Shown here: piece after piece, positions 24,049 through 34,061 of the stretch
Layout: each line of letters opens with the position of its first letter
Numbering within the stretch: position 1 is the stretch's first letter
Assembly (NCBI RefSeq): GCF_928381405.1
Contig: NZ_CAKMSB010000001.1
Span: forward strand, 248,001 to 312,000
DNA from: Rothia nasisuis
Lineage (GTDB): Bacteria > Actinomycetota > Actinomycetes > Actinomycetales > Micrococcaceae
Direction of reading: 5' to 3'
Length of the DNA stretch: 64,000 nucleotides
Notes under the pieces: generated by a model
Told to the model about the DNA's origin: nothing
The model's database searches: none
Seen by the model: the letters and a program-made list of their open reading frames with translations, nothing else
Position numbers and translations under genes: made by a program

Positions 24049-25511
24049 TCCACGAGAGTATCAAACATCTTCGCATACTCTCCTGCTGATTTCTCCCAAC
24101 CGACTGAGGCGCTCATCGCAGTGTGACGTAACCGGATCCACTCTTCGCTGTCTGCGTAGAGATCAATGGCTCGCCCTAGAGCGAAACTGAGGCCACCTGC
24201 GTCGATGGCTCCCCCCAGGCGGGCATCACCGAAGGTGAAGCCGGTTGCGGTGCCCGAAGCCAGGTTTTCTGGGGTGGCATCGCACACAGTGTCACGCAAG
24301 CCGCCGGTGGCAGCGACCACCGGTACAGCACCGTAGCGCATACCGTACATCTGGGTCAGGCCGCTGGGCTCAAAACGAGAGGGCACAAGGACGATGTCGC
24401 CCCCCGCATACAGGCGGTGGCTCAGGGCTTCGTCATAGCCGAGTCGCAAACCGACGCGCTCGGGGTAGCGAGCAGCCAGGTCGCTCAGAGCTACCTCGTA
24501 GGTAACGTCCCCGGACCCCAGAATAGCTACCGCGCCACCGCGGTCCAGGAAACCGGGAAGGGCCTGAACCAGCAGGTCAATGCCTTTCTGGTAGGTCAGT
24601 CGGGTTACAACCACAGCCAGTGGCCCGGTGGGTTCCGCCAGGTTAAACTCATCCAGTAAACGCTGTCGGTTAATGGCCTTATCGGCGGGGTTAGCTGCCG
24701 TGTAGGGCACAATCTCCTGATCTTCAGCCGGGTTCCATACATCGGTATCAACCCCGTTGATAATGCCGGAAAGCTCACCGCGGTCACGCCGGGCCGCTAC
24801 CACACCCTGTAAGCCGAAACCGAAGTGAGAATCCGTCAGTTCTTCCGCGTAGCTGGGGCTCACCGTGGTCAGGCGAGAGGCATGGGTCATACCCGCCTTG
24901 AGAGTGGAGAGCATGCCGTGGTATTCCAAAGAATCCGGGGTAAAGTCCCATGTGGGTAAACGTAGGTAGTCGAGCTGATCAGCACCAACAACACCCTGGA
25001 AGGCGATGTTGTGAACCGTCATGACGGTGGGAACGGTTGACCCCGCATACTTGAGGTAGGAGGGTGCCAGGCCCGCCTGCCAGTCGTGGGCGTGCACCAG
25101 GTCAGGTTTCCAACGGTCGCTGGTTCCCCTAAGCGCGATTTGCGCGGCCGCCCAGCTCAGCGCCGCAAAACGTACGTGATTATCTGGGTAGTCGCGGCCG
25201 TTCATGGCGTACGGGCCGCCCTCTCGGTCAAAGAGGTGTGGGGCATCCAGCAGTAGGACGTTGAGCCCGTCAACAGTGCCTCGCACCACCGAAGCCGGGC
25301 CCCCGAACAAGTCGGCATCACGCCAGACTCGGGTACCTCGGCTCAGACGTTGGAGCAAACCGGGGTAGGCAGGGAGGAGCACCTTGGACTTGTAGCCGTA
25401 GGGCTCAAGTGCAGCGGGCAGGGCACCCACCACGTCAGCCAGCCCCCCGGTTTTAATGAGGGGGGCGCACTCAGAGGCGACCGACAGTACGCGTTTTACA
25501 CGGCGTGCCAT
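24045..25511 (-). CDS. glgA: Glycogen synthase (ADP-glucose, GT5)
   Basis: A 488-residue GT5 glycogen synthase elongating alpha-1,4-glucan from ADP-glucose. The ADP-glucose-binding KTGGLADVVGALPAAL is near the N-terminus, HAHDWQAGLAP and TVHNIAFQG follow, and the C-terminal domain has VVVTRLTYQKGIDLLVQALP and LVPSRFEPSGLTQMYGMRYGAVPVVAATGGLRDTV. I place the start at the ATG at 25511 (MARRVKRVLSVASE), 5 nt after the glgC stop; an upstream in-frame start at 25598 would overlap glgC and add non-conserved residues. This is the classical bacterial GlgA, not the GT4 enzyme (GlgM) that mycobacteria use. Confidence 0.95.
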   Translation of the reverse strand: MARRVKRVLSVASECAPLIKTGGLADVVGALPAALEPYGYKSKVLLPAYPGLLQRLSRGTRVWRDADLFGGPASVVRGTVDGLNVLLLDAPHLFDREGGPYAMNGRDYPDNHVRFAALSWAAAQIALRGTSDRWKPDLVHAHDWQAGLAPSYLKYAGSTVPTVMTVHNIAFQGVVGADQLDYLRLPTWDFTPDSLEYHGMLSTLKAGMTHASRLTTVSPSYAEELTDSHFGFGLQGVVAARRDRGELSGIINGVDTDVWNPAEDQEIVPYTAANPADKAINRQRLLDEFNLAEPTGPLAVVVTRLTYQKGIDLLVQALPGFLDRGGAVAILGSGDVTYEVALSDLAARYPERVGLRLGYDEALSHRLYAGGDIVLVPSRFEPSGLTQMYGMRYGAVPVVAATGGLRDTVCDATPENLASGTATGFTFGDARLGGAIDAGGLSFALGRAIDLYADSEEWIRLRHTAMSASVGWEKSAGEYAKMFDTLVE

Positions 25512-25516
25512 TTCGT

Positions 25517-26815
25517 CTACTTCCCTAAGGCTTCTGCGCGCCGGTTGAGCATCTTCTGAGTAATCAGGGTGACCCCACCGGGTGAGACCCTGAACCACTT
25601 AGCATCTTCCTCGGGGTCCTCACCAACGATGAGCCCCGCAGGAATATCTACGTCGCTGTCGATGACGCAGCGGGTCAGGCGGGCTGATCGAGCAATGTCA
25701 ACGTGCGGTAGCACCACTGCCTCTTTAAGCTCCGCGTAGGAGTGCACGCGGCTCCCCGTAAAGAGGAGGGAGTTTTCTACGGATGAGCCCGAAATGATAC
25801 AGTCCCCCGAGATGAGCGATTGAATAGCATTACCGCGGCGGCCCTCGTCGTTGTGAATGAACTTGGAAGGCGGGCTGATTTCAGCATAAGTCCAGATAGG
25901 CCAGGTGCGGTCGTAGAAATCCAGCGGCGGAATCATGGCTGTCAGGTCAAGGTTGGCCTGCCAGAAAGAATCAATGGTGCCTACGTCACGCCAGTAGGGG
26001 TTGGTTTCAAGACCGCTCATGACACACGAATCGCTGAAGCGGTGCGCAACGGCCTTGCCGTTCTTCACAATGTTCGGAATGATGTCGTGCCCAAAGTCAT
26101 GCGACGAATCCAGTTTCTGTGCATCCTCGATCAGCATTTGACGCAGGAAGGCCCAGTCAAAGACATAAATACCCATCGAGACCAGGGACTCTTCGGGGTT
26201 GTCAGGTGTGGAGGGCGGGTCGGCAGGTTTTTCAAGGAAGTCCACAATGCGGCTCTGCTCGTCAACCGCCATCACGCCAAAGGCACTAGCCTCACTACGA
26301 GAAACTGTTAGACAGCCCACGGTCACATCCGCCCCGCTGTCCACATGCTGCTGGAGCATAATCTCATAGTCCATCTTGTAGATGTGATCGCCGGCCAGCA
26401 CCACGATGTACTCCACCTGATAGTCATCCACAATATCTATGTTCTGGTAAATCGCGTCTGCGGTTCCCAGGTACCACTGGTGTTCAGAGACACGCTGGCT
26501 GGCAGGCAGAATATCCAGGTACTCATTACGTTCGGCTCGGAAGAAACTCCAGCCGCGCTGCATGTGGCGAATCAGAGAGTGGGCCTTGTACTGGGTTGCC
26601 ACCGCCATCTTGCGAATACCCGAGTTGTAGGCATTCGACAGGGGAAAATCAATAATCCTGGCCTTGCCACCAAAGTGCACAGCGGGTTTGGCTCGTCGAT
26701 CGGTGAGTTCTTCTAGTCGGGAGCCGCGCCCGCCGGCCAAAACGAAGGCCATGGCCTGGCTCGATAGGCGGTGCTTATTCTCTCGTGAGCCGTGTGGGGT
26801 GCTGAGTTGACTCAT
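25517..26815 (-). CDS. glgC: Glucose-1-phosphate adenylyltransferase
   Basis: A 432-residue enzyme making ADP-glucose from ATP and glucose-1-phosphate, the committed step of glycogen synthesis. The nucleotidyltransferase signature is [44 protein letters not shown], followed by [13 protein letters not shown] and the substrate loop FLEKPADPP. The C-terminal left-handed beta-helix region contains [32 protein letters not shown]. The RRAKPA and FGG residues are typical of the allosterically regulated enzyme. It overlaps glgB by 4 nt upstream and is 5 nt from glgA. Confidence 0.96.
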   Translation of the reverse strand: MSQLSTPHGSRENKHRLSSQAMAFVLAGGRGSRLEELTDRRAKPAVHFGGKARIIDFPLSNAYNSGIRKMAVATQYKAHSLIRHMQRGWSFFRAERNEYLDILPASQRVSEHQWYLGTADAIYQNIDIVDDYQVEYIVVLAGDHIYKMDYEIMLQQHVDSGADVTVGCLTVSRSEASAFGVMAVDEQSRIVDFLEKPADPPSTPDNPEESLVSMGIYVFDWAFLRQMLIEDAQKLDSSHDFGHDIIPNIVKNGKAVAHRFSDSCVMSGLETNPYWRDVGTIDSFWQANLDLTAMIPPLDFYDRTWPIWTYAEISPPSKFIHNDEGRRGNAIQSLISGDCIISGSSVENSLLFTGSRVHSYAELKEAVVLPHVDIARSARLTRCVIDSDVDIPAGLIVGEDPEEDAKWFRVSPGGVTLITQKMLNRRAEALGK

Positions 26816-28947
26816 GGTTTGTCCTCTACAAAATAGATAGCTGAAAGTGGTGGGAGTTTGAGGAGGGCTGACTGTGCCTCGGTACCCATGGGAAAGGGCT
26901 CCGTTTCAATGGCACCATCGTGCCCGCAGTCACCGCCGTGGTAGTGAGCGGAGTCGGTGTTGAGCGCTTCACGCCAGCGCCCTGGCACGGGGAAGGGAAC
27001 CCTGAAGGCATCACGCTCAACCGGGGTAAGGTTCAGCACGACGACGACGTGGGGGTCACCCGGCGCGCCACGGCGTAGCCAGGCGTACACCTGTTCATCC
27101 CGTGCATCTGCCAGCATCCACTGGAACCCGTTCGGGTCGCAGTCACTGCGGTGAAGAGCCGGTTGTTGGCGGTAGAGAGCGTTGAGATCCCGTACAAGTG
27201 CAAGGACGCCAGCGTGCCCCGGGTCATCGAGTACGCCCCAGTCGAGTTCGTCCTTGTAATCCCATTCAGAGGGCTGGCCGAACTCCTGCCCCATAAAGAG
27301 GAGTTTCTTACCGGGGTGGGCCCACATGTAGGCCAAGAAGGCCTTGAGGTTGCCCAGTTTCTCTGCGTGGTCACCGGGCATACGACCGTAGAGGGAGCCC
27401 TTGCCGTGTACTACTTCGTCGTGGCTAATGGGTAGCATAAAGCGTTCGCTGAAGATGTAGGTCAACCCGAAAGTAAGTAGGTCAGAGTGGTATTTACGGT
27501 AGACCGGGTCAAGGCCAAAGTACTCAAGTGAGTCGTTCATCCAGCCCAGGCTCCATTTATAGTTAAAGCCCAAGCCGCCGTGGCCAGTTGCGCGGGTCAC
27601 CCCGGGAAAGGAGGTGGATTCTTCGGCAATCATAATGGCCCCACCAACGGTGCGGTCTACCGCCTCATTGGTGCTTTGCAAAAAGTCGAGGGCTTCGTAG
27701 TTTTCGACTCCACCGTCCTTATTGGGCACCCACTCCCCTTCCTTACGGGAGTAGTTACGGTAAATCATTGAGGCTACGGCATCAACGCGAAGCCCGTCCA
27801 GGTGGTATTCCTGCAACCAGAAGAGGGCATTGGAACGCAGGTGCCCAGCAACTTCAGGCCGCCCATAGTTGTAAATCAGGGTGTTCCAGTCGGGGTGAAA
27901 GCCCTCCTGCGGGTTCTGGTGCTCGTATAGGGCTGTGCCGTCAAATCGGCCTAGCCCGTGCGCGTCCGTGGGAAAATGGCCCGGCACCCAGTCGGCAATG
28001 ACGCCTAGACCGCGCTGGTGGGCAGCGTCGACGAAAGCCTGAAAGTCCTCGGGTAGACCGTAGCGCGCCGTGAGGGCGTACATACCAATCGGCTGGTAAC
28101 CCCAGGAGCCGTCAAAGGGGTGTTCGGTAATCGGCATCACCTCAATGTGGGTGAAACCAAGGTCTGCCACGTAGTCAATAAGGTCACCCCAGCCCTCGCG
28201 CCGCCAGGAGCCAAGATGAACCTCGTAAACGCTCACGGGGGCATCCGGGGCACTGGCTTGTGCACGGGTACTCAGCCACTGGCCGTCCTGCCAGTCATGC
28301 CTGTCAATCGCGCGCACCACGGATGCAGTGGCGGGAGGCATTTCAGCGCCAAATCCGACCGGATCGGCTTTCAGGGGCAGTACCTCACCGGCTGAGTTGA
28401 GAATCTCATACTTGTACACCGTGCCCTCACCCAGGCCTGGGATAAAGAGTTCCCAGACACCGGTTGCCCCGCGCTGGCGCATGGGGTGGCAGACTCCGTT
28501 CCAATCGTTGAAGGAACCTACCACTGACACCCGGCTGGCGTTGGGGGCCCACACGGCAAAATGCACACCGGGGACGCTTTCATGTTCCATCAGGTGGGCG
28601 CCGAGGGCCTTCCAGAGTTGCTCGTGGTGCCCCTCGTTTAGGAGGTACTCATCGATGTTGCCAAGCACTGGAGAAAAGCGGTAGGGGTCCTCCCTCTCCA
28701 CCTGCTGACCACCGGGCCATTCAATCCGCAGACGGTAGTAGGGCAGGTAGTCGCCTTCGAAGACCGGCAGGTCGGTGAACGGGCGGGTCAGCTCACGCTG
28801 ATCCGTGCCGTTCACCGCCCAGACACGCTGGGCGCCGGGAATGAGAGCGACGATGCGCTGGCCGTCTTCGCTGGGGCCGAGAGCCTTGAAAGGATCGTGG
28901 TGCTTCCCTGCTGCTAGAGCTTGGGCTTCTATTTCTGTGATACTCAT
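26812..28947 (-). CDS. glgB: 1,4-alpha-glucan branching enzyme
   Basis: A 711-residue GH13 enzyme introducing alpha-1,6 branches. An N-terminal carbohydrate-binding region and CBM48 ([29 protein letters not shown]) precede the barrel with [24 protein letters not shown], the nucleophile in [15 protein letters not shown], the acid in [13 protein letters not shown] and [13 protein letters not shown]. The first ~100 residues form the extra N-terminal domain of two-domain (group 1) branching enzymes. It is 33 nt downstream of glgP and overlaps glgC by 4 nt. Confidence 0.96.
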   Translation of the reverse strand: MSITEIEAQALAAGKHHDPFKALGPSEDGQRIVALIPGAQRVWAVNGTDQRELTRPFTDLPVFEGDYLPYYRLRIEWPGGQQVEREDPYRFSPVLGNIDEYLLNEGHHEQLWKALGAHLMEHESVPGVHFAVWAPNASRVSVVGSFNDWNGVCHPMRQRGATGVWELFIPGLGEGTVYKYEILNSAGEVLPLKADPVGFGAEMPPATASVVRAIDRHDWQDGQWLSTRAQASAPDAPVSVYEVHLGSWRREGWGDLIDYVADLGFTHIEVMPITEHPFDGSWGYQPIGMYALTARYGLPEDFQAFVDAAHQRGLGVIADWVPGHFPTDAHGLGRFDGTALYEHQNPQEGFHPDWNTLIYNYGRPEVAGHLRSNALFWLQEYHLDGLRVDAVASMIYRNYSRKEGEWVPNKDGGVENYEALDFLQSTNEAVDRTVGGAIMIAEESTSFPGVTRATGHGGLGFNYKWSLGWMNDSLEYFGLDPVYRKYHSDLLTFGLTYIFSERFMLPISHDEVVHGKGSLYGRMPGDHAEKLGNLKAFLAYMWAHPGKKLLFMGQEFGQPSEWDYKDELDWGVLDDPGHAGVLALVRDLNALYRQQPALHRSDCDPNGFQWMLADARDEQVYAWLRRGAPGDPHVVVVLNLTPVERDAFRVPFPVPGRWREALNTDSAHYHGGDCGHDGAIETEPFPMGTEAQSALLKLPPLSAIYFVEDKP

Positions 28948-28980
28948 AAGGCTTTCCTGGCTCCTTGAAGGTCTGCTCAG

Positions 28981-31386
28981 CTACAGGGCTGAATCAATTC
29001 CCCATACTTCGGTCATGTACTCCCTCACCGAACGGTCAGAGCTGAAATAGCCCATGCGGGCAATGTTCAGCACGGCCATACGCTGCCAGCGCCTGGTGTC
29101 TCGGTAGGCAGCCTCGACCTCCTGCTGGGCTCTGTCGTAGTCGTCAAAGTCCGAGGCAACAAGGAACCAGTCACTGTTCCACATGTTGTCGACCAGCTGA
29201 CCGAAACGGTAGGGTTCATCGGGGCTGAAGGCGCCCTCTGCTACAGCCTGCAAGATGTCGCGGAGGGCCTGGCTGTTTTCGATTGCGGCGCGGGAGTGGC
29301 CGGGCTGGGTTCGGCGCTGGGCAACCTCTTCGGTGGTGAGGCCGAAGAGGAAGAAGTTCTCAGCGCCTACGTGCTCACGAATCTCGACGTTGGCACCGTC
29401 CAGCGTGCCAATGGTCAACGCCCCATTGAGGGCAAACTTCATGTTGCCGGTTCCCGAAGCCTCCATACCAGCGGTTGAAATCTGCTCGGAGAGGTCAGAG
29501 GCAGGAATCAGACGCTCAGCCATAGAAACGTTGTAGTTGGGCGGGAAGACAATACGCAAGAGGTGCTTGGTATCTGGGTCGTTGTTAACAACCTGGGCCA
29601 CATCGTTGATGAGCTTAATGATGTCTTTCGCGGTGTGATAGCTGGGGGCAGCCTTACCAGCAAAAATCTTGACGCGGGGCACCCAACCTGCGTTGGGGTC
29701 ACGCTTAATACGCTGGTAGTGGGCTACGGTCCACAGAATATTGAGTAGCTGGCGCTTGTATTCATGCATACGCTTGACCTGGGAGTCGAAGAGCGCATCG
29801 ATGGGTAGCTCAACCCCGTGTTCGTCGCGCATCCAGTCGGCAAAGCGCTGCTTGGCAGCCATCTTGGTCTGCCCGAAAGCGTCCAGGAAGGCGGGGTCGT
29901 CCGCGTAGGCTTCGAGCCCGCGCAGGCGTTCCAGGTCGGTCTCCCAGCCTTCACCAATAGTCTCGGTAATCAGGTCAGCCAGCGCTGGGTTGGCCAGTTT
30001 GAGCCAGCGGCGGGGAGTAATACCGTTGGTGATGTTGACGATGCGGTCAGGGTGCAGGGCGTCGTGTACGGGGAAGAGCTCGGTTTTAACCAGCTCGGTG
30101 TGCAGCGCTGAGACGCCGTTGACGCGGTGGCTGGTGGTGAAAGCCAGGTCACCCATGTTGACCTGGTCGCCCGAAATAAGGCGGGCGGGGTGCGCCGAGC
30201 CTGCCTGTAGGTCAACGAACTGCTGATCCAGACGTTCAATGATTTGTAGGTGGCGGGGTAGCACATTGCGCATCAGGCCGACGGTCCAGCGCTCCAGGGC
30301 CTCAGGTAGCAGGGTGTGGTTGGTGTAGCCCAGCACCCGGGTTGAAAGGTCAGCGGCGCGGTCAAAATCAAAGCCGTGCTCGTCCACCAGAATACGGATA
30401 AGTTCAGGGCCAGCGATAGCCGGGTGGGTGTCGTTCATCTGAATGGCGACGTGCTGGTCCAGGTTCTCGAGTGAGGAGTGGGAGACCAGGTGACGGCGCA
30501 CGATGTCTTGGACAGACGCGGAGGTGAGAAAGTACTCCTGCGACAGGCGTAGCTGCTTGCCGCCGTCCGTGGTGTCGTTGGGGTAGAGCACACGGCTGAG
30601 ACTGCGGGCGAGCGCTTCTGGTTCTGCTGCGGCAGCGAAGTCGCCCGCGTTAAAGCGGCCCAGGTCAAAGAGGTCAGCGTTGGGGGTCGCAGCCCAGAGG
30701 CGCAGGGTGTTGGCCCAAGCTCCACCATAGCCCACTACGGGAGTATCGAAAGCTTGAGCCTGCACGTGGGTACCCGGGGTCCAGCGGTATACACCGTTCT
30801 CTTCGTGGATGCCGCCGCCAAAGCCAACGCCATAGACAGATTCGGGGCGGTCAAAGTCCCAGGGGTTGCCGTGAGCTAACCAGTTCTCTGGGTTCTCCTG
30901 CTGACGGCCGTTTTCAAAGGACTGCTCGAAGAGGCCGTGTTCGTAGCGCAGGCCATAACCGTAGGCAGGGCAGCCCACGGTTGCCATTGATTCAAGATAG
31001 CAGGCTGCCAGGCGCCCCAGGCCACCGTTACCTAGTGCCGCATCGGGCTCAGACTGCGCTATTGTGTCAAAATCAACGCCAAGGTCTGCCAGGGCCTCGC
31101 GCGCGATATCGCGTACGCCAAGGTTGATGGCCAAATCCTCCATGAGGCGACCAATGAGAAACTCCATAGAGAGGTAGTAGACGCGCTTGCGATCTTCGTC
31201 CCAGGTGCGGCGGGTGGAGTTGAACCAGGGCTCAACCGCCATGTCGCGCAGGGCATGGGAAAGGGCGATACGCCAGTCGAAAGTGGTGGAATGCTTCGGA
31301 TCCTTACCTGCGGTGTATTGCAGGTGCTGTAAGAGAGAGGAGCGGAAGCTAGCTACTGATGGTTCTGGGCGATTGTGTTCTGCCAT
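28981..31386 (-). CDS. glgP: Glycogen/maltodextrin phosphorylase
   Basis: An 801-residue GT35 phosphorylase releasing glucose-1-phosphate from alpha-1,4-glucan ends. It has the family start STRRTWDEDRKRVYYLSMEFLIGR, ALGNGGLGRLAACYLESMA, NDTHPAIAGPELIRILVD, and the pyridoxal-phosphate site MEASGTGNMKFALNGALTIGTLDGANVEI, with the Schiff-base lysine in GTGNMKF. It is the first gene of the operon, so degradation and synthesis enzymes share transcription; the 171-bp region to nrdR must hold the promoter. It could favour maltodextrins over glycogen, which the sequence alone does not decide. Confidence 0.96.
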   Translation of the reverse strand: MAEHNRPEPSVASFRSSLLQHLQYTAGKDPKHSTTFDWRIALSHALRDMAVEPWFNSTRRTWDEDRKRVYYLSMEFLIGRLMEDLAINLGVRDIAREALADLGVDFDTIAQSEPDAALGNGGLGRLAACYLESMATVGCPAYGYGLRYEHGLFEQSFENGRQQENPENWLAHGNPWDFDRPESVYGVGFGGGIHEENGVYRWTPGTHVQAQAFDTPVVGYGGAWANTLRLWAATPNADLFDLGRFNAGDFAAAAEPEALARSLSRVLYPNDTTDGGKQLRLSQEYFLTSASVQDIVRRHLVSHSSLENLDQHVAIQMNDTHPAIAGPELIRILVDEHGFDFDRAADLSTRVLGYTNHTLLPEALERWTVGLMRNVLPRHLQIIERLDQQFVDLQAGSAHPARLISGDQVNMGDLAFTTSHRVNGVSALHTELVKTELFPVHDALHPDRIVNITNGITPRRWLKLANPALADLITETIGEGWETDLERLRGLEAYADDPAFLDAFGQTKMAAKQRFADWMRDEHGVELPIDALFDSQVKRMHEYKRQLLNILWTVAHYQRIKRDPNAGWVPRVKIFAGKAAPSYHTAKDIIKLINDVAQVVNNDPDTKHLLRIVFPPNYNVSMAERLIPASDLSEQISTAGMEASGTGNMKFALNGALTIGTLDGANVEIREHVGAENFFLFGLTTEEVAQRRTQPGHSRAAIENSQALRDILQAVAEGAFSPDEPYRFGQLVDNMWNSDWFLVASDFDDYDRAQQEVEAAYRDTRRWQRMAVLNIARMGYFSSDRSVREYMTEVWGIDSAL

Positions 31387-31524
31387 ACCCTAATGCTACT
31401 GTTCAAATTTCAGTAAGTAGCGGGTTTGCCGGTGAGTCGCCGATTTTTCACTGTACGTCTCTCGTTGTGAGACAGTTTGATGGCACAAATCATATACCCG
31501 GTATGTGGTTTACCTATTTTTACT

Positions 31525-31547
31525 GGGCATCAGGCACCGTTATGCCC
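31525..31547 (-). terminator. Possible weak terminator after nrdR
   Basis: GGGCAT (31525-31530) and ATGCCC (31542-31547) form a 6-bp stem with an 11-nt loop, 10 nt after the nrdR stop. No T-run follows, so the assignment is tentative. Confidence 0.3.
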
Positions 31548-31557
31548 ACTCTCCATC

Positions 31558-32034
31558 TCAGAGAAGCGTACCCCGCTCGTCTCTGCCTGCGCCCGATTCA
31601 CGCAGAACTGCAATAGCCTGCTCAAAGTCATCGAGAGACTCAAAAGCCTGGTAGACGCTAGCAAAACGCAGGTAGGCCACGGTATCGAGTTTTGAGAGGG
31701 GCTCAAGAATGGAGAGCCCCACCTCGTGAGCATCAATTTCAGCGATACCCTTAGCCCGGATTGCCTCTTCAACCTCCTGGGCTAGTTTGGCCAGGTCGTC
31801 CTCGCTGACCGGGCGGCCCTGGCAGGCTTTGCGAACGCCAGCGACAATCTTGGACCGATCAAAAGGTTCCGTTACCCCGCTGCGCTTGATGACTGATACG
31901 GCGGTGGTCTCAACCGTGGTGAAGCGCTTGCCGCAGTTGCTGCACTGGCGGCGGCGGCGAATTGCTGAATTGTCGTCGGTCGTTCGCGAGTCGACGACCT
32001 TTGAGGTGGAATTACGACAGAAGGGGCAGTTCAT
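31558..32034 (-). CDS. nrdR: Transcriptional repressor NrdR
   Basis: A 158-residue regulator of ribonucleotide reductase genes. The N-terminal zinc ribbon is intact ([17 protein letters not shown]…[17 protein letters not shown], four Cys), followed by the ATP-cone domain with [24 protein letters not shown]. NrdR senses ATP/dATP and binds NrdR boxes upstream of nrd operons. It lies 21 nt downstream of hisD in the same direction; a hisD–nrdR or lexA–nrdR type linkage is common in actinobacteria. No ribonucleotide reductase gene lies in this window. Confidence 0.97.
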   Translation of the reverse strand: MNCPFCRNSTSKVVDSRTTDDNSAIRRRRQCSNCGKRFTTVETTAVSVIKRSGVTEPFDRSKIVAGVRKACQGRPVSEDDLAKLAQEVEEAIRAKGIAEIDAHEVGLSILEPLSKLDTVAYLRFASVYQAFESLDDFEQAIAVLRESGAGRDERGTLL

Positions 32035-32055
32035 GTGGTTCCTCCGGTGGGTACC

Positions 32056-33426
32056 TTATTTGGGCTGACCGGTGCGGGCAGTAATTGCTTCGCCGTGGGC
32101 TGGCAGGTCTTCGTCCTGGGCAACGGCTACAATAGACTCCCCAATGTTGGCCAGGGCATCTTGGCTGTAGTTGATGAGCTGAACCGCCTTCATAAAGACG
32201 GTGGTGTTGAGCCCTGATGCGTAGGCCGCTGAGCCGCCGGTGGGCAGAACGTGGTTGGACCCTGCCGCGTAGTCGCCCAGGGGCACCGGCGAGTAGGGGC
32301 CGATGAAGATAGCGCCGGCGTTACGCACGCGAGCGGCAACCTCTTCTGCCTTCTCGGTGTGGATTTCGAGGTGCTCGGCGGCGTAGGCGTCGGCCACGGC
32401 GATAGAGGCATCGAGGCTGTCAGTGAGTACCACACCTGACTGCGGGCCGGTCAGGGCCTTGGCAACGCGCTCGCTGTGTTTGGTGGCGGACGCCCGGCGG
32501 TCAATGGCTTCCTGCACAGCAGCTGCTAGGGCCGGGCTGTGGGTAATAAGGACGGACCCCGCGTTGGGGTCGTGTTCTGCCTGGGAGATGAGGTCGGCAG
32601 CAACATAGTCGGGGGTTGCCGTGTCGTCTGCGATGACGGCGATTTCGGTGGTTCCGGCTTCGCCATCTACACCTACAACACCTTGCAGGGCCCGTTTGGC
32701 CATGGCAACAAAGATATTACCGGGGCCGGTGATGGTGTCGACGGGTTCGAGTACTTCACCGGCGTCGTCCAGGCCGTAGGCCATAGCACCGAGGGCACCG
32801 GCGCCACCAATGGCCCAGACTTCGGTGATCCCGAGCAGGCCAGCTGCACCCAGAATGGTGGGGTGGGGCAGGCCGCCGAATTCTTTTTGGGGCGGGGTGC
32901 AGAGCACGATAGAGCCAACACCGGCTGCCTGGGCAGGCACGGTGTTCATAATGACAGATGAGGGGTAGACAGCCAGGCCGCCGGGCACGTAGACGCCGGC
33001 GCGGCGCACTGGGGTCCAGCGGTTGGTCAGGACGGCGCCGGGGGCAACCTCGATGGCCTGGTCAGCGGGGCGCTGGGCAGCTGCGAAGGCCCGTGTACGT
33101 TCGATGGCTATTTCAAGGCCTTGGCGGACGGCCGGGTCCAGGTCGGCTACCGCCCGGTTGATAGCGCTTTGGGGTACGCGCAGGGCGCCTTGATCTACGC
33201 CGTCGAACTTTGCGGAGAGTTCCCGCAGGTAGTCAGCCCCGCGGTCCTGCACGTTCTCAAGAATCTCGTGCACGGTGGTGAGCGCATTCCCCACGAACTC
33301 GGTGGTCTGACGCGGGACGATGCGGCGCAGCTCGGCGTAGGAGTGGTTGCTGCCGCGCAGGTCGATAGTGCGCAGGGTGAAGTCTGCGGGGGCAGTGGAG
33401 TTCTGGGTGCTGTCTCTTGTGCTCAT
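32056..33426 (-). CDS. hisD: Histidinol dehydrogenase
   Basis: A 456-residue zinc-dependent NAD enzyme catalysing the last two oxidations of histidine synthesis. Signatures include TPVRRAGVYVPGGLAVYPSSVIMNTVPAQAAGV, AIGGAGALGAMAYG, DTITGPGNIFVAMAKR, EAGTTEIAVIADDTATPDYVAADLISQAEHDPNA with the zinc/substrate residues, and AEHLEIHTE. The C-terminal PTGGSAAYASGLNTTVFMKAVQ is also typical. It is probably the first gene of a his operon in many relatives, but here it is followed by nrdR and then the convergent-free glgP promoter region; no other his gene is in the window. Confidence 0.97.
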   Translation of the reverse strand: MSTRDSTQNSTAPADFTLRTIDLRGSNHSYAELRRIVPRQTTEFVGNALTTVHEILENVQDRGADYLRELSAKFDGVDQGALRVPQSAINRAVADLDPAVRQGLEIAIERTRAFAAAQRPADQAIEVAPGAVLTNRWTPVRRAGVYVPGGLAVYPSSVIMNTVPAQAAGVGSIVLCTPPQKEFGGLPHPTILGAAGLLGITEVWAIGGAGALGAMAYGLDDAGEVLEPVDTITGPGNIFVAMAKRALQGVVGVDGEAGTTEIAVIADDTATPDYVAADLISQAEHDPNAGSVLITHSPALAAAVQEAIDRRASATKHSERVAKALTGPQSGVVLTDSLDASIAVADAYAAEHLEIHTEKAEEVAARVRNAGAIFIGPYSPVPLGDYAAGSNHVLPTGGSAAYASGLNTTVFMKAVQLINYSQDALANIGESIVAVAQDEDLPAHGEAITARTGQPK

Positions 33427-33542
33427 CTCTTCGATTTTAACGCGGCCGTCAAGCCACGTGGAGCTTGGGAGCCTGATTATTTCAGCTGGTGGTCAATGTG
33501 TAACTTTTTTAGCAGGTCACCCTAACCACACAGCTATTCAAG

Positions 33543-34052
33543 CTATTGCGTAATAAGCCTTACAATTTTCCGGGCTGTGCTCATTGGAAGGTACATACGG
33601 TTACTTGATGCTGAAAGGCGTTTAAAACCAAATTTCTGGTAAAACCCGATAAGTTCTGGAGTGGCTGCGTCGAGCACGATGGCTCGTGTTGCAGCGATAT
33701 CTGCTGCGGCAACAGCATACGAAATCGCTTCACCTAGTAGTCGCTTACCTAGCCCTCTGCCCTGCAAGCGTTCCAAAACGCCCATCTGTGCTATCAGAAT
33801 ATCGGTTGAATTGTTATCAAAATAGTTCCGTGCTTTTGAGCTTGCTTGGGGATGTTGTGTCAGCACAACGGTTTTAAGCGCGAAGAATCCCATAACAGTA
33901 TTGTCATCAGCTAAGCACACCCAGGTAATAACTCTTTTCGCAGCTTGTTCGCTCAATGAGTTACTGCGGAACCAGTGGTCTACTGAGTCGAGGCCTGTTG
34001 TAAAATTCTCAGCCTGACTAGATGGAGAGATTGGTTCTATCGTATGCCACAT
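33543..34052 (-). CDS. GNAT acetyltransferase resembling TacT-type toxins
   Basis: A 169-residue GNAT-fold protein. The acetyl-CoA loop is VLERLQGRGLGKRLL (about 92-106) and the catalytic-type tyrosine is in GFYQKFGF (Y138). The wording around these (SVDHWFRSNSLSEQAAKR…VMGFFALK…QMGVLERLQGRGLG…FYQKFGF) is that of the TacT/AtaT family, which acetylates aminoacyl-tRNA and stops translation. Such toxins normally have a ribbon-helix-helix antitoxin upstream. Here the gene 9 nt upstream encodes a Panacea-domain (DUF4065) protein instead, so an unusual toxin–antitoxin pair is inferred. A housekeeping N-acetyltransferase cannot be excluded. Confidence 0.85.
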   Translation of the reverse strand: MWHTIEPISPSSQAENFTTGLDSVDHWFRSNSLSEQAAKRVITWVCLADDNTVMGFFALKTVVLTQHPQASSKARNYFDNNSTDILIAQMGVLERLQGRGLGKRLLGEAISYAVAAADIAATRAIVLDAATPELIGFYQKFGFKRLSASSNRMYLPMSTARKIVRLITQ

Positions 34053-34061
34053 TCCGCAGCC

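Noticed and set aside
25512-25598. Upstream start for glgA
   Set aside because: It would lie inside the 3' end of glgC and adds residues without similarity to the family; the ATG at 25511 fits the KTGGL spacing.
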